This document shows positions 1-8,928 of a DNA stretch of 64,000 nt, in pieces. The translations under genes and the position numbers were made by a program. The DNA lies in contig CAVSRJ010000001.1 of assembly GCA_963730375.1 (NCBI GenBank), forward strand, positions 186,001-250,000. Direction: 5' to 3'. Source of the DNA: UBA6224 sp963730375 (GTDB taxonomy: Bacteria > Patescibacteriota > Saccharimonadia > Saccharimonadales > UBA4665). The notes below the pieces were generated by a model. That model worked only from the letters and a program-made list of their open reading frames with translations, had not been told where the DNA came from and made no database searches. Within the stretch, counting starts at the first letter, position 1. The number at the start of each line of letters is the position of its first letter.

Positions 1-490
1 AACCTTCCCTGTCATCCAGGAATACACACGCCTCCATGGGTAACCCGAGGCGTTCTGCCGCAATCTGATACGCCTCTATCTCTGGTTTGGCGTAGCCAAT
101 ATCGCTTGATACCACGATTTCATCAAAATACTCATTGAGCGCATTATTCGGAAAACGTCGCTCTAGGCCGCTTTTAGTAATATTGCTCAACAGTGCGGTT
201 TTGTAGTCCCTACGCAGGTCCTTGATATAGGCTAGTAGTTTGCGGTCTACCGTTTCACCGTCTCTGATGCGAGCACGGTATTCGTCCAGTGTCAGGCCTA
301 GCGTCTGGGCAGCCCGCTCACTTGATTCTGTCGGATCGATAACACCTTTGTTGGCAGCATGTATCAGGCTACGCAACTCCTGCACGGCGGCCGGGTCTGT
401 CTCGACCAGCTCATTGCACAGCGCACTCAGCGCATCGGTAATAATGACGCCAAAAAAATCGAAAATAATAGCCTCGATTGGTCTGCTCAT
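1..490 (-). CDS. HAD-superfamily hydrolase, 3' end outside window
   Basis: The reverse strand from an ATG at 490 reads an open frame to the window edge (about 163 residues). It starts with a HAD motif I, in which the nucleophile Asp of DFFGV is present but the usual second Asp is Phe. Motif II is LLSNIT, the motif III Lys is in YAKPE, and the motif IV acidic pair is in FLDDREG. This is the pattern of small phosphatase/dehalogenase-like HAD enzymes with an alpha-helical cap. The substrate cannot be predicted. A TACAAT -10 box (502 to 497) lies 6 bp before the ATG, so the transcript is probably leaderless. The gene is divergent from the membrane-protein gene at 543. Confidence 0.85.
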   Translation of the reverse strand, partial: MSRPIEAIIFDFFGVIITDALSALCNELVETDPAAVQELRSLIHAANKGVIDPTESSERAAQTLGLTLDEYRARIRDGETVDRKLLAYIKDLRRDYKTALLSNITKSGLERRFPNNALNEYFDEIVVSSDIGYAKPEIEAYQIAAERLGLPMEACVFLDDREG

Positions 491-496
491 ATATCT

Positions 497-537
497 ATTG
501 TACGCGACTAGTGCAGAGCCTGCAGCTAGAGTACAAT
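497..537. promoter_or_regulatory. Divergent promoter pair (two TACAAT -10 boxes)
   Basis: TACAAT occurs on the minus strand at 502-497, 6 bp before the HAD start codon, and on the plus strand at 532-537, 5 or 8 bp before the ATGs at 543 and 546. Both would give leaderless transcripts. The two promoters share about 40 bp, so polymerase binding on one side could interfere with the other. Confidence 0.6.
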
Positions 538-542
538 ATGAA

Positions 543-1007
543 ATGATGAAATTACGTTACGAAACCGGTGTTGCTGCCATGACCCAATTTTTGGCGGTGA
601 TTTTCCTCAACTTCATCGGTGCTATCGTTAGCTCTATCGATGTCTGTACCGGTGCGACAAATGCCTACGACTGCGTCAGCGGCATTGGTATCGACCTACT
701 CTATGTCATCATTTTGGCGTTTTGGTTCGGCTTCCTGTGGGTGCTCGCCTACGCTGCCCAGGATCGACGCGATCACCGGCTCGCCACCATCTTGATGGCA
801 GCCGAATTCATGGTACTGGTGGTGGCATTATTTAATGCCAAGCACTTCCCCAACATCATTGGCCTCATCACCAGCCTGACAAACGCGGCGCTTGCTGTCT
901 GGGTCATCTACCTGGCGTTCCGCCTGACTCGTGCTAAGGGTGGTCGCATCACCGCTCGCACGACACGTCGCCCCCGTCGCCGCGTCCAATCAACCAAAGA
1001 AGATTAG
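543..1007 (+). CDS. Small polytopic membrane protein of unknown function
   Basis: 154 residues with about four hydrophobic segments (roughly residues 12-32, 48-72, 82-100 and 106-128) and a very basic Arg-rich C-terminal tail after about residue 130, expected in the cytoplasm. The longer open frame upstream of 543 is antisense to the HAD gene and is not believed to be coding. The start is ATG 543 or 546, set by the TACAAT box just upstream. I do not recognise the family. The stop TAG overlaps the stop of the convergent Nudix gene by 4 bp. Confidence 0.7.
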   Translation: MMKLRYETGVAAMTQFLAVIFLNFIGAIVSSIDVCTGATNAYDCVSGIGIDLLYVIILAFWFGFLWVLAYAAQDRRDHRLATILMAAEFMVLVVALFNAKHFPNIIGLITSLTNAALAVWVIYLAFRLTRAKGGRITARTTRRPRRRVQSTKED

Positions 1008-1432
1008 CTTACTAATAACCGTGTAAACGCTGGGGGGTATTTGTCCTTGAGGCGTTCAGCAGCCTCGGCCAGTGCTACCCATTCGAAATCAGTGTATTCT
1101 TCACTCATCGTTATCATGATTTCCTGAGGCACCTGGATACGGTACACAATCAACACTAGGCCAACTGTTTTCTCATCGTCAACTGGTATCTGTATATTCG
1201 ATATGCAGCTCCCGAAATACTGCGGCTCACCATAGTCAGCCAGCCCGGTTTCTTCTGCAATTTCACGGTGCAGCGCCTCGAGTTCGGTCTGCCCATCCTG
1301 GATGCGTCCTCCGGCAATGTCCCAGTGCGAGTTGCCGTCATCAAATACTTTTGTTTTCATGACCAGAACCGTGCCGTCCGGCCGTTGCAGTAAGGCCTTC
1401 ACGCCGACATGGAATAATCGTTCATGCGCCAT
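1004..1432 (-). CDS. Nudix hydrolase
   Basis: 142 residues. A Nudix box is readable from Gly41: GRIQDGQTELEALH followed by REIAEETGL, matching Gx5Ex7REUxEExGU except that the first Glu of the box is Gln. The catalytic metal-binding REIAEE core is intact. Such enzymes cleave nucleoside diphosphates linked to another moiety, often to remove damaged nucleotides. It follows the methyltransferase gene with no gap (1433), so the two are probably co-transcribed. The substrate is unknown. Confidence 0.85.
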   Translation of the reverse strand: MAHERLFHVGVKALLQRPDGTVLVMKTKVFDDGNSHWDIAGGRIQDGQTELEALHREIAEETGLADYGEPQYFGSCISNIQIPVDDEKTVGLVLIVYRIQVPQEIMITMSEEYTDFEWVALAEAAERLKDKYPPAFTRLLVS

Positions 1433-2077
1433 TTATTTCTCCGCCACGACTTCGATGACGCTGTTAATTTCCTGCTCATCGCCCGCCCTATCGAATGACA
1501 TGGTAAGCGATTCTTCATACTTGTCGATGGCACTGATTGTAAAACCAGCTTTTTGTAGTGCATCAGAAATGCTTTCTTTGGTGTGAAAATATCGTTTAGC
1601 GCTGCCCCAGTTGTTCTGATACGTCGTAAAGTGTGTCTCCTCGTCATACGATAATGTTGGGGACTTTTGTAACTCTAGACTATCCGTCGAGCGTACCGCG
1701 ACAAACAAGCGGCCAGTTGGTCGTAATACCCGGTAGAGTGATGCCAGGGCCACCTCCAGTTGCTGCACTGTCAGATAGTGCAGCACCAGTCGCGCATAGA
1801 CATAATCAAACGAGTTGTCCTCGTACGGGAGCTCGCCAGCCACATCTTCGACCTTGACCGTGATGTGTTCGCTCATACCCTGCTCGGCTATTTTTGCTCG
1901 GGCTTGCTCGGCGCCATCTTTGTCTAACGTCGTGGCTACGATACGTCGACGCGGGTCATACTTCGCCATCCTGATTTCCGCCTCGCCGCCCGTCGATATG
2001 CCGACACTCAGAATATCCATGTCGGAATCCAGTAGTAGATCGATGCCGTGCTTTTCGGAGAGTGAGCTATTTTGCAT
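1433..2077 (-). CDS. Class I SAM-dependent methyltransferase
   Basis: 214 residues with a Rossmann-type methyltransferase fold. A glycine-containing motif I (LSVGISTGGE) is near residue 24, an acidic strand-2 region follows, and FDYVYARLVLHYL (about residues 89-101) corresponds to the post-II/motif IV region. RVLRPTGRLFVAV is the typical motif after helix D. The acceptor substrate is not predictable. The start overlaps the end of the MazG-like gene by 11 bp, so it sits inside an operon running polA - mazG-like - methyltransferase - Nudix. Confidence 0.8.
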   Translation of the reverse strand: MQNSSLSEKHGIDLLLDSDMDILSVGISTGGEAEIRMAKYDPRRRIVATTLDKDGAEQARAKIAEQGMSEHITVKVEDVAGELPYEDNSFDYVYARLVLHYLTVQQLEVALASLYRVLRPTGRLFVAVRSTDSLELQKSPTLSYDEETHFTTYQNNWGSAKRYFHTKESISDALQKAGFTISAIDKYEESLTMSFDRAGDEQEINSVIEVVAEK

Positions 2078-2456
2078 TGTTCGTATCCTTTGAGGGTTTA
2101 CTCAGCATCAACAAGCGCTGGTCAAAACCGCCTCGCTTGTCCCGTTTAGCCGCCTGGACCTCATGCAGCTGGTCGTTCGTGATGCCCTTGAGCACACACA
2201 GCGTATCGAGCAGCTCCTGCACATCGGCAATTTCCTCGACAAGGTGGTCATCGGACTCAGCCTGGTCTAATTCATGTGCTTCTTCGATAACCTTTTGACG
2301 GAGATATGACTCAAACTCAGTGTTATCAAGCACCCTGATCTCTGCCTCTATGCCATCATGTTCCCTTACAATCTCTGGTATGCGGTCTCGGACCAACTTT
2401 GGATACTCGTTTTCCTCTGGCAAATCTGTAAATGTATGCGTAAAACTCATGTTCAC
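2067..2456 (-). CDS. MazG-like / PRA-PH-like nucleoside triphosphate pyrophosphohydrolase
   Basis: 129 residues. It begins with the LVRDRIPEIV signature of a house-cleaning pyrophosphatase family related to phosphoribosyl-ATP pyrophosphohydrolase. It then has the EEAHEL and EEIADVQE helices that supply the E-rich Mg2+ site of all-alpha NTP pyrophosphatases. It probably hydrolyses non-canonical NTPs to NMPs. It lies 3 bp downstream of polA and overlaps the methyltransferase start, consistent with an operon for replication and nucleotide quality control. No histidine biosynthesis genes are nearby, so a sanitation role is more likely than HisE. Confidence 0.82.
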   Translation of the reverse strand: MNMSFTHTFTDLPEENEYPKLVRDRIPEIVREHDGIEAEIRVLDNTEFESYLRQKVIEEAHELDQAESDDHLVEEIADVQELLDTLCVLKGITNDQLHEVQAAKRDKRGGFDQRLLMLSKPSKDTNNAK

Positions 2457-2459
2457 CCC

Positions 2460-5114
2460 CTATAATTCGCCCCAGTTATGGCCAACGGTGGTGTCGACCG
2501 TCAGTTTGACTGGTAGTTCGTAAATGTTCTCCATCGTCTCCTTCAGCAAGTCGGCAACACGGTCGGCAACCGCTTCCGGGCATTCGACAAGTATAGAATC
2601 GTGTATCTGCAGCAGCTGACGGCAGTCGTTGTGCTGGTCGTGCAGCAGCTCATCCACTTTCGTCATTGCTAGCTTCATGATGTCTGCCTCAGTGCCCTGG
2701 ATAGGCATGTTGATGGCGGCACGCTCGGCACCACTACGCACCATAAAGTTGCTGGAGTGGATGTCGGGCATGGGCCGACGGCGGCCAAGCAACGTCTCGA
2801 CATAGCCCTCTTTGCGAGCAAACTCTTTGATGCGGTCGATGTAGTCGAACAGTGGCTTACGCAGCTCTTTGTACCGGTCAATGAAGTGCCCGGCCTGCTC
2901 GTACGTCATGTTGGCCGCCACGCTCAGCCCGTGCGGGCTCATGCCGTACAGAATGCCAAAGTTAATCACCTTGGCCGCCCGCCGCATCTGTTTCGTCACA
3001 TCCTCGGGTTCACGGCCGTAGACCTGCGCCGCGGTAGCGGTGTGTACGTCAACGTCGCGGTTGAACATGTCGATAAGCTCTGTGTCCTCGGCCATAACGG
3101 CAGCAAGGCGCAGCTCAAACTGGCTGTAGTCGGCACTGACCAGCTTGTAGCCCGGCTCGGCTACAAAGGCAGTACGAATGTGCCTGCCCAGGTCGGTCCG
3201 CACGGGAATGTTCTGCAAGTTCGGATCGTTGCTGCTGAGCCGACCCGTCTGCGCCGTGGTCAGGTTAAACGTAGTATGGATACGCGAATGCTCATCGACC
3301 ATTTTTGGCAACGTGTCGACGTACGTATTTTTGAGCTTCGTCACCTCACGCCAGGCCGTGATGAGATTAATAATCGGGTGCTGGCCACGCAACTTATCGA
3401 GCTCACTCGCGGCCGTACTAAAGCCAGTCTTGCCCTTTTTGATACCCTTGCTGGGCAGCTGCAATTTGTCGAATAAAATGTCGGCAAGCTGTGCCGGGCT
3501 GCCGATATTGAATTCTTGGTCTGCTTGGCCATAAATTTGTTGTTCAAGATCGGAAATGCTGTCATCTATCTCTGTTGCAAACCGTGCCATGTAGTCCGTG
3601 TCCAGCTTGATACCGGCGAATTCCATATGCGCCAGAACCGGAATGACTGGCCATTCTACACGCGAAACCAGCTCCGGAAATTTGGGTACTGCCTGCAGTG
3701 CTGCGGTCTGCTGAGTGTGCAAAGCTTGGACAATCGCCATGATATCCGCCGCCCGTGTCATAACTTCCTCGGGGCTTAGCTCGTCGAGCGATGACCCCTC
3801 GTAACCAAGCTCCGACTGCGCTAGCTCGCTCAGGGTCTGCTCGCGCCGTAGTGCATTCAGAACAAACGCGGCAATGAGTGTATCGTGTGCAATGGTCGGT
3901 AATTGCGTGACACCCAGTGCCAGCAAGACCTGCAGCGTGTTCTTCAGGTCGTGCCCGACGAGTGGTGTGTCGCCGACGACTGCAGCGACGCGGTCGTGGC
4001 TAAGCTTCGTCAGATCGAGTACATACGTCGTCTTGGCATCAGCACTCAGTAGCAATACCTGCGGACGGTCACCGTGTCTACCGGCCGCATGACTATATAT
4101 GTAATACTGCTCGCTGGCAGGCAGCTTTAGGTCAGCCAGCTTGGCATCACTATCGATCATAGTGGTCGTGCCAGGCTTCAGACTGACGTCGCCGTTTGAC
4201 GCCTGGTGATTCTCAATCGCCACCTGCATGATATCCGGCAATTGCCGAGCCAAACTGCGAAACTCCAGCTTCTGCAATAACTCCAACACCTTGGCTGGCT
4301 GCACCTTAGTGCCATCCATCTCGGCCAGGTTGAGCTCCATGGGCGCATCAGTCCAGATGGCGGCGAGCCGTTTGCTCATCACCGCCGAGTCTTTGCCGGC
4401 AACCAGTTTCTTTTTCAGTGTATCCTTGACGAGTTCAACATTGTCAAAGATATTCTCGAGTGTGTCGTACTCGTGCAGCAGCTGCTTGGCAGCGACTGGC
4501 CCGACTCCCGGCACGCCCGGGATGTTATCGGAACTGTCGCCGACCAGCGCCTTATAATCCAAAAATTGTTCAACTGGGATGCCGTATTTGGCCTTGAAAC
4601 TGTCGGGGCTGTACAGATGTATATCGCTAAAACCGCGCTTCAATGCAAACACCTTGGTGTGGCCGTTCACGACCTGCAGCAGGTCGAGGTCCGATGTAAT
4701 CAACATAGTATCAATGCCCTGTGCGCCCGCCTGCTTGGCTAACGTACCCATGATGTCGTCAGCTTCGTAATCATCGAGTTCGTACAGCGGCCAGCCAAAT
4801 GCCTGAAGCAGCTCGTGTAGCACGGGAATTTGCTCATAAAAATCCGGTGGTGGTGGCTTGCGCCCAGCTTTGTACTCCGGATAGATCTCGAGGCGCTTGC
4901 GGATATTGGTCTTCGGCTTGTCCCACGCCACAGCAACGTAGTCAGGCTGTAGTTGCTTGATAACTTCCAGCGCCATAGTGGCAAACCCAAAGACGCCGCC
5001 AGTCGGCGTGCCATCCTTGGTGCTGAGGTTTGGCATGGCATAGTAGCCACGATAAAACACACTTTTGCCGTCGATGATGGCAAGTTTTTTGCGCGTCGTC
5101 TTCTCCTGTGCCAT
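2460..5114 (-). CDS. polA: DNA polymerase I
   Basis: 884 residues from the ATG at 5114. A further upstream ATG (5171) is possible, but TATACT (5126-5121) lies 6 bp before 5114 and would place transcription start there. Three modules are visible. The N-terminal 5'-3' exonuclease has DGKSVFYRGYYA and TSDLDLLQVV. The central proofreading-exonuclease fold has lost its catalytic DxE (YYIYSH near residue 337). The C-terminal family A polymerase has motif A DYSQFELRLAA, the O-helix RRAAKVINFGILYG and motif C QIHDSILVE. It acts in Okazaki-fragment processing and repair. It is the first gene of a four-gene minus-strand cluster. Confidence 0.95.
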   Translation of the reverse strand: MAQEKTTRKKLAIIDGKSVFYRGYYAMPNLSTKDGTPTGGVFGFATMALEVIKQLQPDYVAVAWDKPKTNIRKRLEIYPEYKAGRKPPPPDFYEQIPVLHELLQAFGWPLYELDDYEADDIMGTLAKQAGAQGIDTMLITSDLDLLQVVNGHTKVFALKRGFSDIHLYSPDSFKAKYGIPVEQFLDYKALVGDSSDNIPGVPGVGPVAAKQLLHEYDTLENIFDNVELVKDTLKKKLVAGKDSAVMSKRLAAIWTDAPMELNLAEMDGTKVQPAKVLELLQKLEFRSLARQLPDIMQVAIENHQASNGDVSLKPGTTTMIDSDAKLADLKLPASEQYYIYSHAAGRHGDRPQVLLLSADAKTTYVLDLTKLSHDRVAAVVGDTPLVGHDLKNTLQVLLALGVTQLPTIAHDTLIAAFVLNALRREQTLSELAQSELGYEGSSLDELSPEEVMTRAADIMAIVQALHTQQTAALQAVPKFPELVSRVEWPVIPVLAHMEFAGIKLDTDYMARFATEIDDSISDLEQQIYGQADQEFNIGSPAQLADILFDKLQLPSKGIKKGKTGFSTAASELDKLRGQHPIINLITAWREVTKLKNTYVDTLPKMVDEHSRIHTTFNLTTAQTGRLSSNDPNLQNIPVRTDLGRHIRTAFVAEPGYKLVSADYSQFELRLAAVMAEDTELIDMFNRDVDVHTATAAQVYGREPEDVTKQMRRAAKVINFGILYGMSPHGLSVAANMTYEQAGHFIDRYKELRKPLFDYIDRIKEFARKEGYVETLLGRRRPMPDIHSSNFMVRSGAERAAINMPIQGTEADIMKLAMTKVDELLHDQHNDCRQLLQIHDSILVECPEAVADRVADLLKETMENIYELPVKLTVDTTVGHNWGEL

Positions 5115-5120
5115 GTCACC

Positions 5121-5194
5121 AGTATAGCCCAAAACCATCTCTGTACCACAAGCGTCACAATAGGTGCCCAAAAATCTGGCATAAGCGGTATACT
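5121..5194. promoter_or_regulatory. Divergent leaderless promoters for polA and the P-type-ATPase-like gene
   Basis: TATACT on the minus strand (5126-5121) ends 6 bp before the polA ATG at 5114. TATACT on the plus strand (5189-5194) ends 7 bp before the ATG at 5202. In both cases the predicted +1 falls on or beside the start codon. No clear -35 match to TTGACA was found on either side. Confidence 0.6.
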
Positions 5195-5201
5195 ATAGGG
5201 T

Positions 5202-7982
5202 ATGCATAGCAAGGTGGGAACTGACAAACGACTCAACTACTACCTCGAGAGCGGTGACACCGTCGTCGCCCAGCTCAACTCGCACCGCGAAGGTCTTACC
5301 AACCCTGAGGCGGCCAGGCGTCTCGATCAAAACGGCTACCACAGTCTGGCGGCTCTGCCCAGCACTACACCAGTTACCGCGTTCGTACACCACGCCCTAA
5401 GTTGGCAGAGTGTCAGCTTGCTCATTGCTACAGCGCTGGTTTGGCACGCCTACGGAGGCAATGCTGGCATAGTCGTCGTGCTATTCTGGCTTGCCGTCAT
5501 CACAGCAAATACCTGGCGAGAGCAAAACCACACCTCGCTCGCCTACCACCTGGATCAATTGCTGCCGAACAAGGCGGTCGTGATGCGCAGCAGCGTTGAG
5601 TCAGTCGTGGACAGTCAAACACTGGTTGTTGGAGATGTCATCAGTCTGCAACATGGTGACGTCGTCCCGGCAGACGTGCGACTGATTAGCGAACGACATT
5701 TCACCACCGACGACCATGCCCTCACTGGGTCACACCACATCAGCCACAAGTACGTCCATGCACTTGACCACGAAGTACCGCTGAGCCAACGACACAACCT
5801 GGCGCTCGCTGGCACCACCGTCACATCAGGCAATGCCCGCGGTATCGTTATTGCCACTGGACTGCATACCGAGATTGGACGCATCGCGAGTTTGGCGTAC
5901 AGTACACCGAGTCATTGGTCGATGGCAGAGCTTGCCCTGCAGCGGCACAGCCATCGCTGGCTGGTTGGACTAATCGGATTAACTGCTGCTGGCTATGCCA
6001 TGCACTGGGGTGGTGTGTTGCCCGGCAATGTCACCGAGACACTACTGGCGGTCATCGCAGTCGCGGCGTCGTTAGGTGGCTTTTCGTTTGCGAGCGCTTG
6101 GCTATTGCAGCGCACCCGCAAACAGGCGGCACGTCACGGCGCTCAGCTGAGTTCTGCCAGCGCAGCCAGCGATTTGGCCGCGGTCGACACATTGTTACTC
6201 GACGAGGATGGCTTCGTGCTCGATGGCGAGCAGAGCATCCTGGAAATCCACATTGGCAAACAGTCGTACTCGGTCAGTGGCGACAGCTATGAGCCACATG
6301 GCACACTCATGCGCTCTACCGGTCGCAGCGTCGGCAAAAAGTCCCTGGGCGATCTGAAATTGTTTTTTGAGGCGGCTGCTTTCACGAGCCGAGCCAGCCT
6401 GCTGGCGCCCGATGCCGAACACAGCCGCTGGCATGTGGCAGGCCCGCATGATGATGGTTTACTGCTGGCTCTTGCTCACAAAGTCGGAGTAGACAGCACT
6501 GAGCTACACCAGCGCAGCCCCGAACACTCCCATTACAAGTACGACCATTCCCGCCGATTAACCAGTGCTATTCATCAATACGATCATCGCACCATGGTTT
6601 TTGTGCGTGGCAATGCCGACACAGTCCTAGAACGCAGCACCCGGCTATGGGACGGCGGCCACACACGCCAACTCAGCAAAGCTGAGCGTGCGCGCTTGAC
6701 GACGTATCATGAAACCCATGCTGCCAATGGTGATCACGTCGTGGCACTAGCCTACCGTGCCCTGACCGGCAAAGGTGCATCAACCTTACCTATGCACGAT
6801 GCCGAGCAAGACCTCACCCTCCTCGGTCTGGTCGTCATCAATCACAGCATGCACTCAGAGGTAACAAAGCAGCTTGCCGCCCTCACCAACGCCGGGATGC
6901 AAGTGTCGCTCCTGAGTAATCGCTCGGCAGCGCAGGTTCGGGCATGTGCCGCACAAGCTGGCATATCCGTAGAGACCGTCGTAACCGGCGAACAACTCGC
7001 CCACATGGCAGACAGTCAGCTAGCTGAACTACTCGACCAGGGTGTTGCACTTGTGCATGTCTCGCCCGAACAGCGTCTGCATATTGTCGATGTTGCCCAG
7101 GACTCCCGCCAACATGTTGCTATTAGTGGCAGTGGGCTGCAGAGTATACCTGCTCTTCGACACGCCCAAGTCGGTATCGTTGATGTACGAGCCATTGCAG
7201 CCGTACGCGAAGAAGCCGGACTTGTGCTTGATGACAACGATCTCGGTGCCATATCCAACGCCATCGATAGTAGCCGAAGCTATGTCCGCGCCCTGCGGAC
7301 GGCACTTATGGTATCGCTCACGGACAGCGCCGCCCTGGCGTGGCTGACATTAACGAGTGCTGGCCTGTACATCCTCTGGCACACTCCTATTGCTGTCATG
7401 CCGCTCCTATCAGTTGCACTGCTCGTCCTGGCTTCATCAAGTTTGGCGAGTCTTGTCAGCACCAGGAGACGGTCACGACGCCCGGCGGGCGATGCCGCCA
7501 GCTTCCGCGGGATATCCGTGGCACTAACCAGCTACACCGGTAAAGGTTTGTTGGCTGCCTTTTTCGCCATCCTGGCATTCTACGGATACTTCGGGCAGCA
7601 GCAATTGAGTCCCACTTACATCCCTACTATCGGGAGTTTTGGGCTCAGTGCCACCACGATTGCATTCGTCAGCCTGGTAGGCATACAGCTCATCAATGTC
7701 TGGTTTGATCGCAACACCGTTCATCGCCAAGGCAATCGGCGACTGGTACCATGGCTAACGGTGTGTGTAGTACTGACGTTGTTGGTTGTGTATTTGCCAG
7801 TAGCGAATGATGTATTCAATAGTCGTCCAATCAACGCCGTAGGCTGGCTACTGACACTAAGTGCTACAGCTGGCTACGCCCTTATGCGCTGGGCTATCCA
7901 ACATGAACATCGCCACTCACGCCACGCCATCATCGAGCTGCACCACGAAGTTCACGGTCACGGTTCCAGCGCCAAAGTGTAG
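5202..7982 (+). CDS. Degenerate P-type ATPase-like membrane protein (probable pseudoenzyme)
   Basis: 926 residues, a normal length for a P2-type cation pump, with N-terminal cation-ATPase homology (GLTNPEAARRLDQNGYHSL), an actuator domain, M1-M4, a P/N domain and about six C-terminal membrane helices. The signature motifs are altered. The phosphorylation loop DKTGTLT reads DEDGFVL (Asp334 kept, Lys lost). Actuator TGES reads TGSH (175-178). GDGVND reads GSGLQS (643-648), losing both aspartates. The M4 PEGL ion-site motif reads as SLGGFS. KGAPE reads RGNAD, and PEQK survives as PEQR. The frame is intact and membrane hydrophobicity is kept, so the gene seems maintained but unlikely to pump ions by the normal cycle. 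A TATACT box 7 bp upstream sets the start. Confidence 0.85.
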   Translation: MHSKVGTDKRLNYYLESGDTVVAQLNSHREGLTNPEAARRLDQNGYHSLAALPSTTPVTAFVHHALSWQSVSLLIATALVWHAYGGNAGIVVVLFWLAVITANTWREQNHTSLAYHLDQLLPNKAVVMRSSVESVVDSQTLVVGDVISLQHGDVVPADVRLISERHFTTDDHALTGSHHISHKYVHALDHEVPLSQRHNLALAGTTVTSGNARGIVIATGLHTEIGRIASLAYSTPSHWSMAELALQRHSHRWLVGLIGLTAAGYAMHWGGVLPGNVTETLLAVIAVAASLGGFSFASAWLLQRTRKQAARHGAQLSSASAASDLAAVDTLLLDEDGFVLDGEQSILEIHIGKQSYSVSGDSYEPHGTLMRSTGRSVGKKSLGDLKLFFEAAAFTSRASLLAPDAEHSRWHVAGPHDDGLLLALAHKVGVDSTELHQRSPEHSHYKYDHSRRLTSAIHQYDHRTMVFVRGNADTVLERSTRLWDGGHTRQLSKAERARLTTYHETHAANGDHVVALAYRALTGKGASTLPMHDAEQDLTLLGLVVINHSMHSEVTKQLAALTNAGMQVSLLSNRSAAQVRACAAQAGISVETVVTGEQLAHMADSQLAELLDQGVALVHVSPEQRLHIVDVAQDSRQHVAISGSGLQSIPALRHAQVGIVDVRAIAAVREEAGLVLDDNDLGAISNAIDSSRSYVRALRTALMVSLTDSAALAWLTLTSAGLYILWHTPIAVMPLLSVALLVLASSSLASLVSTRRRSRRPAGDAASFRGISVALTSYTGKGLLAAFFAILAFYGYFGQQQLSPTYIPTIGSFGLSATTIAFVSLVGIQLINVWFDRNTVHRQGNRRLVPWLTVCVVLTLLVVYLPVANDVFNSRPINAVGWLLTLSATAGYALMRWAIQHEHRHSRHAIIELHHEVHGHGSSAKV

Positions 7983-7992
7983 TGCGACGAAC

Positions 7993-8862
7993 TTATAGTT
8001 CTGCTTCGTGGAGCTTCTTAGCCGTCAAAACTACCTGGCGAAGCGCAGTTGCAGGATGCTGGAATAGCTTGGGGTTACGCACTTCCTCCTCTGTCCGGGC
8101 AACGTCTAATTCATCAGTCATGACGTACAGCTGCGGGTTTTCTGGGTCAGCATCGAACTCCGGATTGATTTCACGGGCCGCCGCACGGAGCTGCAGCGCC
8201 ATTACAATGCCGGCATTTGCCACCCGAGCCACGGCGAGATTTTGCTCCACAACTTCTGGGTTCTCATGCAGAAACATCCTGAATAATTCACTCGCGTTCC
8301 TTGAGGGATATCCCGCGAGCAACGTGCTTCGACCGTCGTTGACCAAGGTGGGCACGACGACGCTTGCCATGTACTGAAACTCGGTTGGATACTTGCCGAA
8401 CACTTCTCTGTGCTGGACAACATCAGGGTTATCTATTTCCGTAGGTGTTTTCATGACGCGATTTCCACCAATGGCTAGAATTGGTGCCACAAAACTATGG
8501 CTGAGTAGGTCAAAGGTGCGATTCTGCCAGTTAGCAACACCGCCCTGGATCACAATTTTATCGACATGCTCGCAGTCAGCGGGAACATCGGGCGACCACA
8601 GACTTCGACTCAACGGTAACTGCACACCTGCACTTTCGACAAAGTCTGCCATGCGCTCTAGGTCCAGCTCGAGCTCAGGATTCAGGCGCAACTCTTTCTT
8701 TGTCCCAACCTCATCCATAAGCCGCTGCAGTCCTTCGCTGTTTGGCTCAGTGCCAATATCAATCCTGAGGGCATCTGCAATTTCTGGTATCAAGCCCTCG
8801 GACAGTTCATAGACATTGTCGCCGAGATAAAAATTATCAAAGCCTCGTTCACTCACAGCCAT
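7993..8862 (-). CDS. Conserved-looking protein of unknown function
   Basis: 289 residues, no signal peptide and no clear membrane segment. It has a mixed alpha/beta pattern with a possible nucleotide- or ligand-binding strand-loop (KIVIQGGVANW, about residues 106-116) and a second glycine-rich turn (LAIGGNRVM). I cannot assign a family. AGGAG lies about 8 bp before the ATG, so this gene has a normal Shine-Dalgarno sequence. It ends 10 bp from the convergent P-type-ATPase-like gene. Confidence 0.6.
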   Translation of the reverse strand: MAVSERGFDNFYLGDNVYELSEGLIPEIADALRIDIGTEPNSEGLQRLMDEVGTKKELRLNPELELDLERMADFVESAGVQLPLSRSLWSPDVPADCEHVDKIVIQGGVANWQNRTFDLLSHSFVAPILAIGGNRVMKTPTEIDNPDVVQHREVFGKYPTEFQYMASVVVPTLVNDGRSTLLAGYPSRNASELFRMFLHENPEVVEQNLAVARVANAGIVMALQLRAAAREINPEFDADPENPQLYVMTDELDVARTEEEVRNPKLFQHPATALRQVVLTAKKLHEAEL

Positions 8863-8928
8863 ACATCGACTCCTAATACTGCATTACTATAGGAAATTAC
8901 TATATCACAATATTTGATTCTAACAACT

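Noticed and set aside
240..542. N-terminal 101 codons of the long frame that ends at 1007
   Set aside because: They lie antisense to the clearly coding HAD gene, have low-complexity Ser/Arg composition, and the promoter box at 532-537 sits inside them.
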